From positions 620,252 through 684,251 of the forward strand of contig JAESIW010000154.1 of NCBI GenBank assembly GCA_016802295.1: a stretch of DNA of 64,000 bases, read 5' to 3'. The translations under genes and the position numbers were made by a program. The notes under the pieces are model-generated. The model did no database searches. It worked only from the letters and a program-made list of their open reading frames with translations, and was not told the DNA's origin. This document shows positions 1 to 11,700 of the stretch, piece after piece (position 1 is the first letter of the stretch; every line of letters begins with the position of its first letter). Source of the stretch: Brachionus rotundiformis. Taxonomy: Eukaryota > Rotifera > Eurotatoria > Ploima > Brachionidae.

Positions 1-1439
1 TAATAATTTCACCTTATCGGGTTACACTTAATAATAATGCAAATTTTGATATGACGAAATTATTAATTTGCTTGTACTTGTGTAATGTGACAAGTAGTAA
101 TAAACCGGGTGCATTCATTTATCATTAAAATTTATATCAGGCAAACAATGAAAAAGCAAATTCTTTTAGAAAAAATATTTTCCGCCCATGTCAATAATAT
201 GTATTATCTTTAATAATACTTTTTTTACTAATTTTTATTTTACCCAAATGAAGTCACTAAGTAATTTTTTTGGTTTGACAGCTTCAAGTTAACCTCAAGT
301 AGTTAAATTTATTTGACTCAAAGATTTAATTAGAAAAATCAATTTACTTATTTTGTACCACTTATTTATCATTTATTTTTAATTCTATTTTTTAATCGAC
401 CCAAAAATTTACTCATTGACTTATTTACGTAACAGCTCCATATGATATTTTTTACATGAATTACTTTTTTACCAAAGTGTTTTGTTGATATCTCTTGTTT
501 CTTTATCAAAATAATCAATTTTTTTGTAAATTAGTATAAAAAAGGTAGAGTGTGGAAAAAAATGTATGTGTGCGTCTTTGTTTCTCTTTTTTCAAGATTC
601 GAAACCAAAATGTATTTAGATATTTGAGAATTTTTGTAGAAAATAGCTTTAATTTAAAATTTATTTTTATCCAAAACTTTTTTAATACATTTTTAAATTG
701 TTCTCTCTTCACAATTTATTAAAAAATCTTTAATTTCATCAAAAATGTGTACATTAATTTCATCTAATTTATGTAATTTAAAAATTTTGATACTTAAATT
801 AATAAAAATTTAAAATAATTTTATCACCTAACTTCATAGCAAACTTTATTTTTTATTTTTTGGCTGAAGGGCTTAGGGTTATTACTTTCAATTTCCAACC
901 AAGTTTTCTTAGTTTTTTGCCTTTCTTCCCATGTCATTTCCATTATAGGCAACTCTTTTGTCACTGGTTTTACTAAACTCTTTTACAGATTAAGATTTGT
1001 TTTTTTCCTTTGTCCTCTTTATATTGACATTTTTCTGGCATATCAAAAAGTAAAGTTTTATAAAAAGCTAATATTTTAATTTACTCGTGGAAATAGTGAT
1101 CTTAACCAATGATACAGTTATTTTTCTTGATTTAAATTACAAATCAAATAAAGTTTTATAAATATAGTTTTTGAGGCAATTTTTTTAGAAAGGTAATACA
1201 AAAATAAATCAATAAAACAGTTTAATTTTCGAATGAATAATTCAATATTTTAAGAGAATAAATAATTTTTGTTTCATAGTGGATTTTTTATTTGTAAATT
1301 TTCTTTTTAAAAATAAAAAAGTTTAAAATATAAGTGCAATTATTTTCTTTTTCAAAGAACAAAGTTTTAGTAAAAATTAAAAAAGTTATTCAATATCTTG
1401 TAATATGTAAGAAGAGGATCAATAAGACTATTTCAAGTC
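1..1439. other. Non-coding AT-rich stretch
   Basis: No supportable gene. The sequence is A/T homopolymer-rich on both strands and the only longer ORF (515-712, minus) is lysine/phenylalanine-rich low-complexity translation, as expected by chance in this composition. No RNA gene or repeat was recognised. Confidence 0.6.
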
Positions 1440-2059
1440 ATATTAATATATTTAATAATATTCACTAGGCCCCTTTTACTCAACTTGATATCCGTGTATC
1501 TTTCATTCTAAGTACATGCCCGAGCCATCGATGTTCTTGGTGCATTGACTTAATGGCTCTGATTTTGTCATTCTGTATAGGTCAGCATTCGGCAGTGTCT
1601 CAGGCTAGTGTATCCCGAGAATCCTCCGCAGGCTTCCAGTGTGGAAGGTGTTAAGGCTTTTTCTGTCAGATTCACTCATCCCCCAACATCCACTTCCGCA
1701 CATCAATGTTGCTTTTACTACACTGTTCTATTGTTTAAGTTTTGTTTCCATTCTGGTCGGAGTCTAGCAAAGACACTCTTTGCTTTAGCAAGTCTATTTT
1801 TAATGTCTCTGTGTGTTCCCAACGTTGCACTGATAGTGCTACTTAGGTATGTGAATTCATTTACACACTCGATTTGTGTACCATCGATGGTGATCGGAGT
1901 ATCTAATTTGGTGTTTATGCACATTACTTTCGTTTTGGCTCCATTAATTTCGAGTCCGGTTGGTTTAGCGTTGTTCGCCAAGTCTTGCGTCTTCATATGC
2001 ATATTTGCTTCTGTAGATCGAACCTCATAATGAACCAAAATTTTATTTTTATACTTCAT
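1440..2059 (-). mobile_element. Decayed LINE, reverse transcriptase C-terminal region
   Basis: Read on the minus strand, 2059-1718 encodes a piece resembling the thumb/C-terminal part of non-LTR reverse transcriptases: LEINGAKTKVM, then an ECVNEFTYLSS block, then a DIKNRLAKAKSVFARLRPEW-type stretch. After a stop, the minus strand continues with recognisable tail motifs (SLNTFHTGSLRRILGIH near 1640, LYRMTKSEPLSQ near 1570, GMYLE near 1515). Stops and frame changes show it is dead. The same tail occurs at 60060-60425 (minus) and in pieces at 20.0-22.1 kb (plus), so this is a repeat family of this genome. The 140-aa ORF on the opposite strand is a shadow. Confidence 0.8.
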
Positions 2060-3218
2060 CTCATGTAATGTTTAGATTCTTAGTAATTTTTTTGATATAG
2101 CGCCAATTGTACGAAAGGCTATGAATTAACAAAAATTCAAGATTTTTATCTACATTTTATTTTTTGTCTGGAGAAAGCTTTTTTGGATTCTTGTGAATTT
2201 TTTCAATTAAACTTGAGTTTTTAGTCTTTAATTTGTGTCTCTCTTATCAGTTGTGTTCAAACAATTGAAGCCTATTTTTTCTTTTCCATGATACAATAAT
2301 TTATTTCGAAATAACATCAGTCCTTAAAGACTCATTAGTGCAGTTGGACTTTTCTTATTTATATTACTCTCTTCACCTTATCAGCCATGCAATAAAATAA
2401 AATTAAAATTTTTATGGACAATTTTTTATTTAAAAAAATAAATAATCAAAACAGTTTATATGATTAAATCAACTCGCATAAGTTAAGCTCAATCATGACC
2501 CAAATTAATTTAATCTCTTGACTATTGAGATAAGATAATTTCAATATGCTGCATAGATTGTCTTATTTGTGTCTATGCGCACAAATCTCGCATACTCACT
2601 CTTGCATGTACACTAGGACTAAAACCAAGCTTTTGAAATATTGAACACTTTTGTATGCATGTACTAAAATGTGCGAACTCAGGTTTCAAATTGAAATATT
2701 TTTTTCTAGACCGTAACACTAACGACCATCGCGTCGAGTGGGTCATGCTGTACGTACGCTTATCTAGCTGTTCTAGTTTTTGTTCAGTTCTCTTTATTTT
2801 TGTTCTACGAGTTCGTTTATCAAGCTCAATTATTTACAAAAGCCTTTTAATTATTTACAACAAATCTGTTTGCTAGATAAACACATAGCTTGACACGTCA
2901 ACTAAACTTTGGCGCTTGGGCAATCCAAGCGCGCTCTTTTCACTCACATAAACCAAAAATAAAACAAAAAATCTTGTTTTTCTTTCTCATTTTTTTTCAA
3001 AATTTGCTCAAATTACCTTCTTTTTTTTCTAGCTAAATGGGTCAAAGCCAGGTGTTGAGTTGAGTTGAGTAAACCTTGGCAAAAAGAAAAATTAAAATTA
3101 TAAATTCATTATTTAATAAAATTATGAAAACAGTTTTATTTTATTTTATTTTATTTTCAAAAATTAGAAATAAAAAAAAATCGATTTTGTTTTTGTTGTT
3201 TTGTTTTAGAAGAATAAA
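2060..3218. other. Intergenic; presumed promoter side of the SPATS2-like gene
   Basis: No gene seen. The last few hundred bases before the SPATS2-like start contain the only GC-richer islands, including a perfect 8-bp inverted repeat (GCGCTTGG, 5-nt spacer, CCAAGCGC) at 2912-2932. The short ORF at 2655-2876 has no recognisable protein features. Confidence 0.4.
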
Positions 3219-4602
3219 ATGTCCATGAGCATAAATCCGAAGGTGTTGAGACAACCAAAATTGAGCAGGAAAATAGTTGAGGTAAAGGAGGTGGTGCAGA
3301 ACAGAAGCGACCAGGACATAGCCAAAGTGCTCGAGTACTTCGAGTACGACGTGGGCAAGAGCATAGACGCGTTTGTGAGCGACGGGGGCAAGCAGGCGCT
3401 GAGCAAGTGGTCCGAGGCGAGGTCGCAGCTGAACTCGAGCCAATCGTCGCTGATCAGCGAGTCGGGCAAGAGGCCGCCGGGCAAAAAGTCCAACAAACCG
3501 AACCTGAACGACCTGGTCGCCTCGGTGATCGACCAGTACACCGCGGTGTCCGCGTCCAGCACGCCGGCGGCCTCCCTGAGCCCGCCGGAGCCCAAGCCCG
3601 AGGCCCTGCTCGACACCCTGAGCCGACTCGGCACCGAGACCTCGATCAACGGCTACAAAGTAACCATACTCGGCATCGAGACGCCGAGCCAAAACCAGTC
3701 CAATTCGTCCTCCACGTCGCCCTCCTCGGTCTCGGTGGCCTCGTCGGCCTCCTTCGAACGGCCCCACCAGCTCGAGATCAACAAGCCCCAGTTCAACAAA
3801 TCCTACACCAACCCCAACGCTAAATCGCTGCTCGAAAAGCCCATCAAAGACCTGCACAGACAAACTCTTCAGTTGAACAAAATCGAGGCCAGCATAGACC
3901 AACAAGTCGAGAAGAGCGCTCATCTGCTCAACAAGACATACCAACAGCTGGTGAGCTTGCTCGCCGAGCGAAAGGCCAAGCTCGAGGGCGAGATCAGAGC
4001 CGCCGGCCAACAGGCCATCAATTTAGTCAAACAACGGCAAAACAAAGCAGCCAATTTGAAGCTCTTTGCCGACAATAGTCAACACTTGAACGACGCCGAG
4101 TGCAACGAGCTCAGGGCCGACATAAAGCACTTCGTCAGCGAGAGACTGCTCGACGAACAGCTCGCCAACGTGAGCTTTTTTAGCACCGAGCCGGCCCAAA
4201 TGGAGCTAGTTGTGCGCGAGCTCGGCTCGTTCGGCTCCGTCGGCCAGGTCAAAAACCACTACTCGGCCAAGCGGCCCGCTCACATTGAGGACATTCTAAC
4301 TCCCGTTGAGAATTTGAGTCGGCCAGTCGAGCCCAAGCCGCCCAGAGCCAATAAAAAGACGGCCGACGCGGCCAAGACCAGTTTGCCAAATGGTGCTGCT
4401 GAGCATGATGACGGTGAGGGCGAATTTATTGAAGTTAAAAAGCCGCGTAAGTATTTATCTGTGTGTGTGTGAGTGGTTTTTCTAATTTTTTGTCCAAGAG
4501 AGGAACAGAAATAGGCAAAATGGACCGCTGGTGAATGGCCGAGCCGAGCTAAACGGCTCGCAAAGACCGCTAAATGGCACTGCACGCAACCAAAGAAAAT
4601 AG
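3219..4602 (+). CDS. SPATS2: SPATS2/SPATS2L family protein
   Basis: Exons 3219-4446 and 4499-4602, with a 52-nt GT-AG intron; about 443 aa (human SPATS2 is about 545). The start follows an A-rich leader and opens directly into the family's N-terminal UBA-like block (about residues 10-75: VVQNRSDQDIAKVLEYFEYD..., corresponding to the conserved 'NNEIVLVLQYFDFDVDKAVQAF' region). Residues about 200-350 are a long coiled-coil helix with the family signatures KPIKDLHRQT, ELRADIKHFVSERLLDEQL and a following GSFGSVGQVKNHYS. The C-terminus is short, basic and Asn/Arg-rich (exon 2), as in the family. SPATS2 proteins are cytoplasmic and RNA-associated in vertebrates; their molecular role is poorly known. 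The first exon is far more GC-rich than anything else in the window, which creates long antisense ORFs that are shadows. Family call secure; ortholog SPATS2 versus SPATS2L not resolvable. Confidence 0.9.
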
Positions 4603-6022
4603 TTGGCCACTTCAATCATAAAAAATGTTTATGTCTGATTTTTTTTTGCTAGGCTTAACTTTAAAGAGTTAATTTTTTATAATATTTAAACAAAACAAAA
4701 CAAAAAGGTGACTTGTTCTTTAAGATTTATATGATAATCATCAAGCCCCAAATGGTCTTTTTTAAATTATCTTTTTTTTAAGTTTTTTTTTTTTTTTTTT
4801 TGCAATCAATATCTCTTGAGTACTGAATAATTTTTTCCAAAAATCGTTTTATCACTTTATTTTGTTTCATTTTTCCAAGACTTTGAGTAGAAAACAGAAA
4901 AAAAACTCTATTTATTTTTTAAATGACTTTAAGTTAAAATAAAAAACAGCAAAAAATACTAATTTGAATTGAAATTTTAATTTTTTTTATTATTTATGTC
5001 ATTGAACGCCTTTAGGGCAATGTAAAAAATGTAAATGTATTTAAAAATATATTGGCACACTTGGCACTTTGGATCAGGTAATTTAACAATTCAAACTTTT
5101 CGACTGATTCCAGGGTTTTTGAAAAAATCAGTGAACCAATATTTTCTAAATTTTTATCATGTGTTTACGATATGAATACAAAATGACATACATAAGGTAC
5201 TTCAAATTGATTCTGATAGTATTCATATATTCGTACTTGTACTTGAATACTTTTATTAAAATTAAAATATGTTTAAAATAATGATGTCAAAGCCTGTCAT
5301 GAAGACTGCTTAACACTTCATTAATTTAAATAATATAAAATAATTTTACAAATTAAAATAAGCAGTTAAAAAAAAATTAGTTAGAAAATAAAACATTGAA
5401 ATTTTTTTTTAGTATTTTTTTAAATTTGAGAAAATTAAATTAATATAATAGAAAATTGAACTCTTAAATGTTGATCACACAGCAGTTTATTAGTGTGGAG
5501 TAAAAAAATCCAAATTTTGAAGTTGACAGATTATCACTATACCTTAAATTATACCTCAATTTTCTCGAGTCATTTTCAGGAGAATTTTGAAAGTATAGTG
5601 TTTTATGAGCAAAAGATAGCATTCATTCAATTTTGGAAAGCATTTAAACCATACTTTTCAAAGAACTTGTTGACATCATTAAAATTAAAGTTCACGAAGT
5701 TCTTTATTTTTTGACTCAAAATTCGTAATCTACGCCCTCGAAAACCCCATAAAACCCATCTTACACCCAGAGTTCCAAAAATGGTAAACCCTTTAAAAAG
5801 TTGTTGGTCTTTAAGACTCAAAATGTCAAAGATAAAACTTAAATTTACTAAAAAAGTATATATATTCTGAAAGAGCATAGAATTCTCCACATGCTAATGA
5901 ACATTAGAAAAAAAAGGTGTGGCGGTTTTTGTTGGCTCAAAGAAGGAAAAAAATGTTTTTATTTGTATATTAATATTCTATTGATATTTTTTTCTTAATT
6001 CTACTAAAAACTTACCTAAGCA
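4603..6022. other. Non-coding downstream of SPATS2-like gene
   Basis: AT-rich sequence with a 19-nt T run near 4781-4800 and no supportable gene. ORFs at 5493-5714 and 5627-5890 overlap on opposite strands and look like chance ORFs. Confidence 0.5.
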
Positions 6023-6381
6023 TAAATAAAATTTCGTGAAAAATGTCTAAAAATCAAAATATAATCAACCTGTTGTTAGTAACCTAGGAGTTTTAATACC
6101 ATAATTAATTGATAATAATTACCTTTATTTTGTTAATTCATCCGAATTTGAATCTGAAGAATCGGAAAATGAAGACTTTTACCCAGAATAAGAGAAGGTG
6201 ACCATAGATATTTCACTTATTACTCAGATTGTCGACTTTATTCAAACAAATAAGCCTACCAAACGTAGGATTAGTGTCTTTATCTATAGTGTTCTAAGGT
6301 AAAGTCCAAGTAAATTACTCAGTTAAATTGAAATTGATTATGTTTTGATTTTTTAGGAATTTTTCACGAAATTTTATTTTT
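6023..6381. mobile_element. MITE-like element with about 45-bp terminal inverted repeats
   Basis: The left arm (6023-6069, TAAATAAAATTTCGTGAAAA...) is the near-perfect reverse complement of the right arm (6332-6381, ...TTTTTCACGAAATTTTATTT). A partial third copy of the arm follows at about 6397-6440. The interior has a short acidic reading (around 6138-6190) that could be leftover coding sequence but is broken by stops. Non-autonomous DNA transposon is the simplest reading. Confidence 0.55.
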
Positions 6382-6914
6382 ACTTTGGTAGCCTAAAAAT
6401 CAAAATATAATCAATTTCAATTTAGTTCAATTTCGTGAAGTTTAACTTCAAATCTACCACACTCATGTTCAAATTAACAACGACTTGGACGATTCAAGCA
6501 ACATTATCAATTCAACAGCTAATCACTGGACCCCTTTTGACAAATTCAGGCACGTAAGTTGGCTCCTGAATGATCAGAAGATGGCGAACTCGTCAACTAA
6601 GAGAAAGAAACCATGTATCTTTTTGTGATTTAAATAAAAAAGACATATTATTGTTCTTACAAAAAATTTCAGTTTAAAGAAAAAGATGTTAAAATTATAT
6701 TTATTTAGTTTATTCGAATTTTTTTTAAATTTTTTATCAAAACTATCAATCATGGTACTGAAAAGGAGGATAACAACCATTCCAAACTCCCCGGGGTTCT
6801 TCCAAACTTTTATTTTAATAAAAATTAAAAAAAAGGTCTAATCAACAATTTTTTATTTTTTGTCTAACATCTGCTGTCAGTTAATTGCCAATGGTAATTC
6901 TTCTCTCTAAAGTA
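6382..6914. other. Non-coding between two inverted-repeat elements
   Basis: Holds the partial third copy of the 6023-6381 arm at about 6397-6440. Otherwise no gene or RNA recognised. Confidence 0.4.
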
Positions 6915-7835
6915 CTGTCAGTTGGGGTAAATATGATAATGGGGTATAAGCGATAATATTTTTTTTGAATGATCATTGCTCGTGATAGGATTAATATTTT
7001 TGAATAAAAAAGCCGTTACTTTACAAAATAATTATTTAAAGTCGTATAGATATTTTATTTTGTTTGAAATTTTCCGACAATTAACTTTAACAAATAAAAA
7101 AAACCGACTTTTCAAAAAACTAACTTTTTTTGTAGAACCTTTTTTTTTAATAAAAAAAATAGTTTATATTTATTTTTTATGCTGAATTCAAATCTGAAAT
7201 CAGATTTTGAAAAAAATTAACCGTTTTTTAGCAATCCCAAAAAAACGGATTTTCTCTTGTTTGGGGTAAATGTGAGTAAAAAAGACACAAATTCAAGTTT
7301 ATTTAATTTAACGTTAAAAAAACTTGAATTTTTTTAAAAATCGCTATTAATTTAAAAAATATCAAGAACAAACTTTAATAAAAAATTAAAAAAAACTTTA
7401 AAATACACTCAGGAAACTCTTGAAAAAGCTTTAGATGAAATTAAGCTTAAAGTTTTGAATATACATCAAGCCTCAGTAAGGTACAGCATACCATATGCAA
7501 CCCTACACACTAGGATACATGACAAATTCAAAAAATCATACATTGGAAAAGGAACAAGTCCTCGGTCGGCTAGTGAATTTTTTTTCTCTTTTTTTTTCGT
7601 TTAAAATTGAAATTATCACATTTACTCCAATGAATGGAGTAAAAGCGATAACTTTTCTTATTTTAGTTTATACGCTGTAAAATTTGAACCGTTTATTTTT
7701 TTTCAAAAAAAATTTTTTTAATTAAAAAGAAAATGAATTTTTTATTAATTAAAATACAACTCAGTCCAAAAAAAAAATTCCCTCCTCTCTATTAAAACTT
7801 AAACATAAGAATTATCGCAATTACCCCATTTGACA
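6915..7835. mobile_element. Non-autonomous DNA transposon, TA target-site duplication
   Basis: About 921 bp bounded by imperfect inverted repeats. The left end reads CTGTCAGTTGGGGTAA then GATAAT; the right end, reverse-complemented, reads CTGTCAAATGGGGTAA then GATAAT. Both ends are flanked by TA (6913-6914 and 7836-7837), the target site of Tc1/mariner-type elements. Internal copies of the GGGGTAAAT and GGAGTAAAAGCGATAA motifs (about 7260 and 7637) suggest nesting or internal duplication. No transposase ORF is present, so it would need one supplied in trans. The ORFs at 6976 and 7495 fall inside it and are not genes. Confidence 0.6.
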
Positions 7836-7837
7836 GT

Positions 7838-8750
7838 AAGCCAATTTTTTCACACCTTGTTAAACGACTGGGTCCATTGGAAAAAATCACTGTACTTTTA
7901 GATATTAAGATCAGACTTGATTTTAAGTCATAGTGGTGACTTAATTTAAATTATTTTTTAAATAATAGTTAAAAAAGGAAAATATATGAAGGAAAAATTT
8001 TTTTAAAATATTTATTAATTAAAAAGGCATAAATAATATTTTTAAAAAATTAAATAACAAACTGGCACTATTCACAGAAAAATCACAACCTAAGTTGAAG
8101 AAAAAAAAATTTGTCATTGACTTGACTTATGACTTGTGACTTAAAAACAACTCTGATTAAGATTGCCGCTGACCTGTCTTCACTACAATGTTACCAACCT
8201 ATTGATTAACTATGACTTGCAATCATGTGATCAATTATTTTCAACAGATCAGTCAGTGTACACGACTGATAATTTTGAAACCAACTAAATGTTAAGTTCA
8301 TTTTGTCAGTCGATTAAAAAAAATAAATTTCCCATTTCATACAGACTTGATACCAGGTCTAGCACACAGCAACCAAATTAGTTAAATATTCGTTATTCCT
8401 CTATCAATACGCTGGAAAAATTTGAAATAGAAAAAAATAGGTCAGACCACAACACCGCCGTCCCCAGGGACCGTCTCCTCATCAACAACAAAAAAGCCCA
8501 ACCACATCTCTCTCCATTATTATTATAATTTTATTCCAGAAAAAAGTCTGTGTGTTGTCGAACACCGAAATTAACTCACACTTATTCATAATTAATTTTC
8601 TCATTATACTTTGCTTTTTTTTTTTCTACAATAAAATAAAAAAAAACATACTTTTTTTCATTTGTGTTCAAACTTTGAAAATTAGAGAAATTACTTTACC
8701 TTAAAACGACTGATTTAACTGATAGATAAAAATGAAATTTAAAATCTAAC
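7838..8750. other. Non-coding upstream of SAP130-like gene
   Basis: AT-rich. The GC-richer patch at about 8440-8525 and the 5'UTR-like stretch up to 8750 probably include the promoter and leader of the following gene, but no core-promoter motif is convincing. Confidence 0.35.
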
Positions 8751-11700
8751 ATGGTAAGTGGCCGCACACCAAAGCGCCAACCAAGACTAGCTAAGCATTT
8801 TTTTCATTTTCAGACATCATCAGGCGGTAATGTACAAATAAGTCAATCAAATGCGGCAAACAGCCAAGGCCAGACCTCCGCATCGAGCACACCAATATCG
8901 CTGGTCAACAGCAAGAGCATAATCTTGAATCCAACAGCGCAAAACCACCGTCTGGCCATACCAATTGTGCTCGCAAATCAAATAGACTCCAACGCGTCCA
9001 AAAAATGCACCCAAACTCAAAACAAAGTTACGCTTCAGTCTCTCAAGAGCTTCATGGACACACCGGCCACATCATCCTCAGTCAAAAACACCAGTATACA
9101 AAGCCTAATAATGAACAACATGTCCACATCACACAATCAGCCAAAACCGGTCTCTAGTCCAAAGATAGTCCTGTCAAACACGAACAAACCTGCATCGTCC
9201 GGTCAAGCGACCACTATAGCTCAAATATGCGCCAGCTTGACCAACAATCAGTACAAAATTCAGACCAGCACCGCCTCTCAACAGCTCATCTCTCAAATGA
9301 TACCAAACTCAATACGACTTATAGCCAATCCATCTTTAGTCAATTCGACTATTTGTTCTCCAAGCGGTAGCTGTTCAAACGCTAATTTGGCCAATTCGGC
9401 CCAGTCGCCTAGTTCTTCGCCTCTAAAGCCAAACATCATCAGAAAACCAAGGTAATTTAATCAACTCGTGCCCTCTCTCCACTCTCTCTTAACATCTGTG
9501 GTCAATTTAATAAAATTTTAAAACCCTTTTCTTAAACTTATTTGTTAAAAGCTTTTAAATTGGTACTAGATAAATAATGGTAGACTTTTTGTTGTTTTAT
9601 TGGCACTTTAAGGCAACATGTCAAATAAAATACTCTTTTAATGAACACATGACCACTTTTGAATGTCATTTTAAAAGTATTCAGTCTACCAAATGGACTT
9701 TATTGGTGCAATTTTAATTAGTTTTAAGCTAAAATGAGTCTAGTAGACTTTTTAGATTTGATAGACAAGATAGATGCGGCTAAAGCCTTTGTCATAGCTA
9801 TGAGTTAAATTATCATTTTTTTTTTCACACAAAATTGTGGTGGTTATGGCAAATTTTTTTCTTTTTTATTCGAATTTTGAATCGCTTCCGTGTCTTTTTT
9901 TGATTTAAATATGTTTACCAACTTGGCAGACGTGGTACACTCACACAGAAAATTCCGATGTGACACCACTTTTGGCCAGAAAATTCTGTCTCTTGTCTAA
10001 AGTTATTTTCTATAGGTCTTTCATCATCGTTGGCCTCCATGCTATTACTAGTCTTCCTGCCTCTAATCGGCCTTATGGTGTCGATTTAAGAGCTTTTTTG
10101 AAACTTGTCATTTGGTTTTTTGTTTAATTTGTACCATTTACCAAATGGATACTATTAAAACCCTTTATTAATTAATAAACCAATCCTCTAACCTTCATAA
10201 ATCATATTTTTTTACAAATTTAATTAACTTGGTAGCTCTTTTTTGGCCTATTTTGAGAGTTTAAATGCCAGCCTCGACAGAAGAAGACTACATACTAAAA
10301 GTGCCCAAGGTGAGGTCTTACCAAGGCTTTGTAATTAGAAAAATTTTCAAAATAAACAAATAGATAAAAAAATTCTAAAATTATTCTATAATTATTAAAA
10401 ATTTTACCATCCTAATTAAGCCTGGTTGGTAACTCAAATTTACCAAACTTTGTCTTAAAAAAAAAGGGAAAAAAATTTATTTTTTCTTCATTTAAAAATA
10501 AAAAATTGGTCAAAATTAAAAAGTTTATTTTGCAGACGAGACTCGCCATCATCACATAGCCTAAGTGTGCTGCAAAACTCAATTGGAGAGCAGGCGAACA
10601 GCCTTTGCCATCAGAGTAAGCCGCCATGCGCCGAGCCGGGCTCCTTGCAAGTTGCAACTGCTCCGGGCCAGAGCCAGAATGCAAATCAGACACAATACAT
10701 GACGGTGCCTGTGCCGTCCCTGTTCACTACATCATCTACATCGGCATCTCCCTCGTCATCAAGCACCTCTACTCAATCCATACCCAAGAACATTAACAGT
10801 GTGATCAAAGAGGCCTTGCAGGAGAACAGCTCGACGTCGAGCAAGTCTCAGACAATAAGAAAAATGACCGAATCGAGAGACCATTCTCCACAGCCGAGCA
10901 CCTCCAGTCAACCGTCTGACTCGAACACCACCGAGGCCTCCATAAACCGCAAACGACGCAAGCAAGAGTTCAAAAAGCAAAGTGTGGAAAACTCCATTGG
11001 CACCAATCCGTTGCTAGGCCACGAAAAACGCTCCAACCAATCGAATGAGATGGAAGAGAGCGAACCAGCTCTTAAATTAGCTCGTGTACATAATCAATTG
11101 ATAAAAACGGACAAGAAAAGAACCCATTCGATCAAAATAAAAGACCATGATTTGGACGAGCCGTTCTTGGACGACCAAACGGTCGAATTGTTGTCCAAGG
11201 AGTTTAGTTTTGTGGACAGAGAGGGCGTCAAATGGACCACCAAGCGGCAAAGGTCTCAATTTTCAATAGACAAATGTTACACGCCCGACTGGAAGCCAAA
11301 GCAAAACCATTTTGCCAAGTACTCGGACATTAGTCTAGCTCAAACACAATCCAATGGTCAATCGAACACCATCACTCGCAAACAACTAGTTGACAATTTG
11401 AATGAGTGGAGATTTCACTATGTCATTTCCCAAGTTAATGATTTGGTTAGTCTATTTAAATTAAATCCAAAAAGCTGTCTTGGTTTGTCCATCTGAGCCT
11501 ATTTTGGCCATTATTTAGGCTCAAATTAAATTTAATTTTAAAAAATAATGAATAAAAAAGCTCTTTGCCAAATTGAATTTAAATATCTAATTGTAATAGA
11601 CTTACTAAAAGATTATTAATAAAATAGAGTTTTAAGATTTTGAGCCAACCATGTTTAACGATTGCCAAACAAAGCATTAATTTTAAATCAAATTCGATCA

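Noticed and set aside
1608..2030. 140-aa plus-strand ORF rich in Phe/Ser/Leu
   Set aside because: Antisense to the LINE reverse transcriptase fragment, which explains the open frame.
3407..3823. 138-aa plus-strand ORF
   Set aside because: Out-of-frame shadow within the SPATS2-like exon.
3141..4010. 289-aa minus-strand ORF (and a 147-aa one)
   Set aside because: Lies antisense to the SPATS2-like exon; caused by its high GC content. No family similarity, whereas the plus strand has clear conserved blocks.
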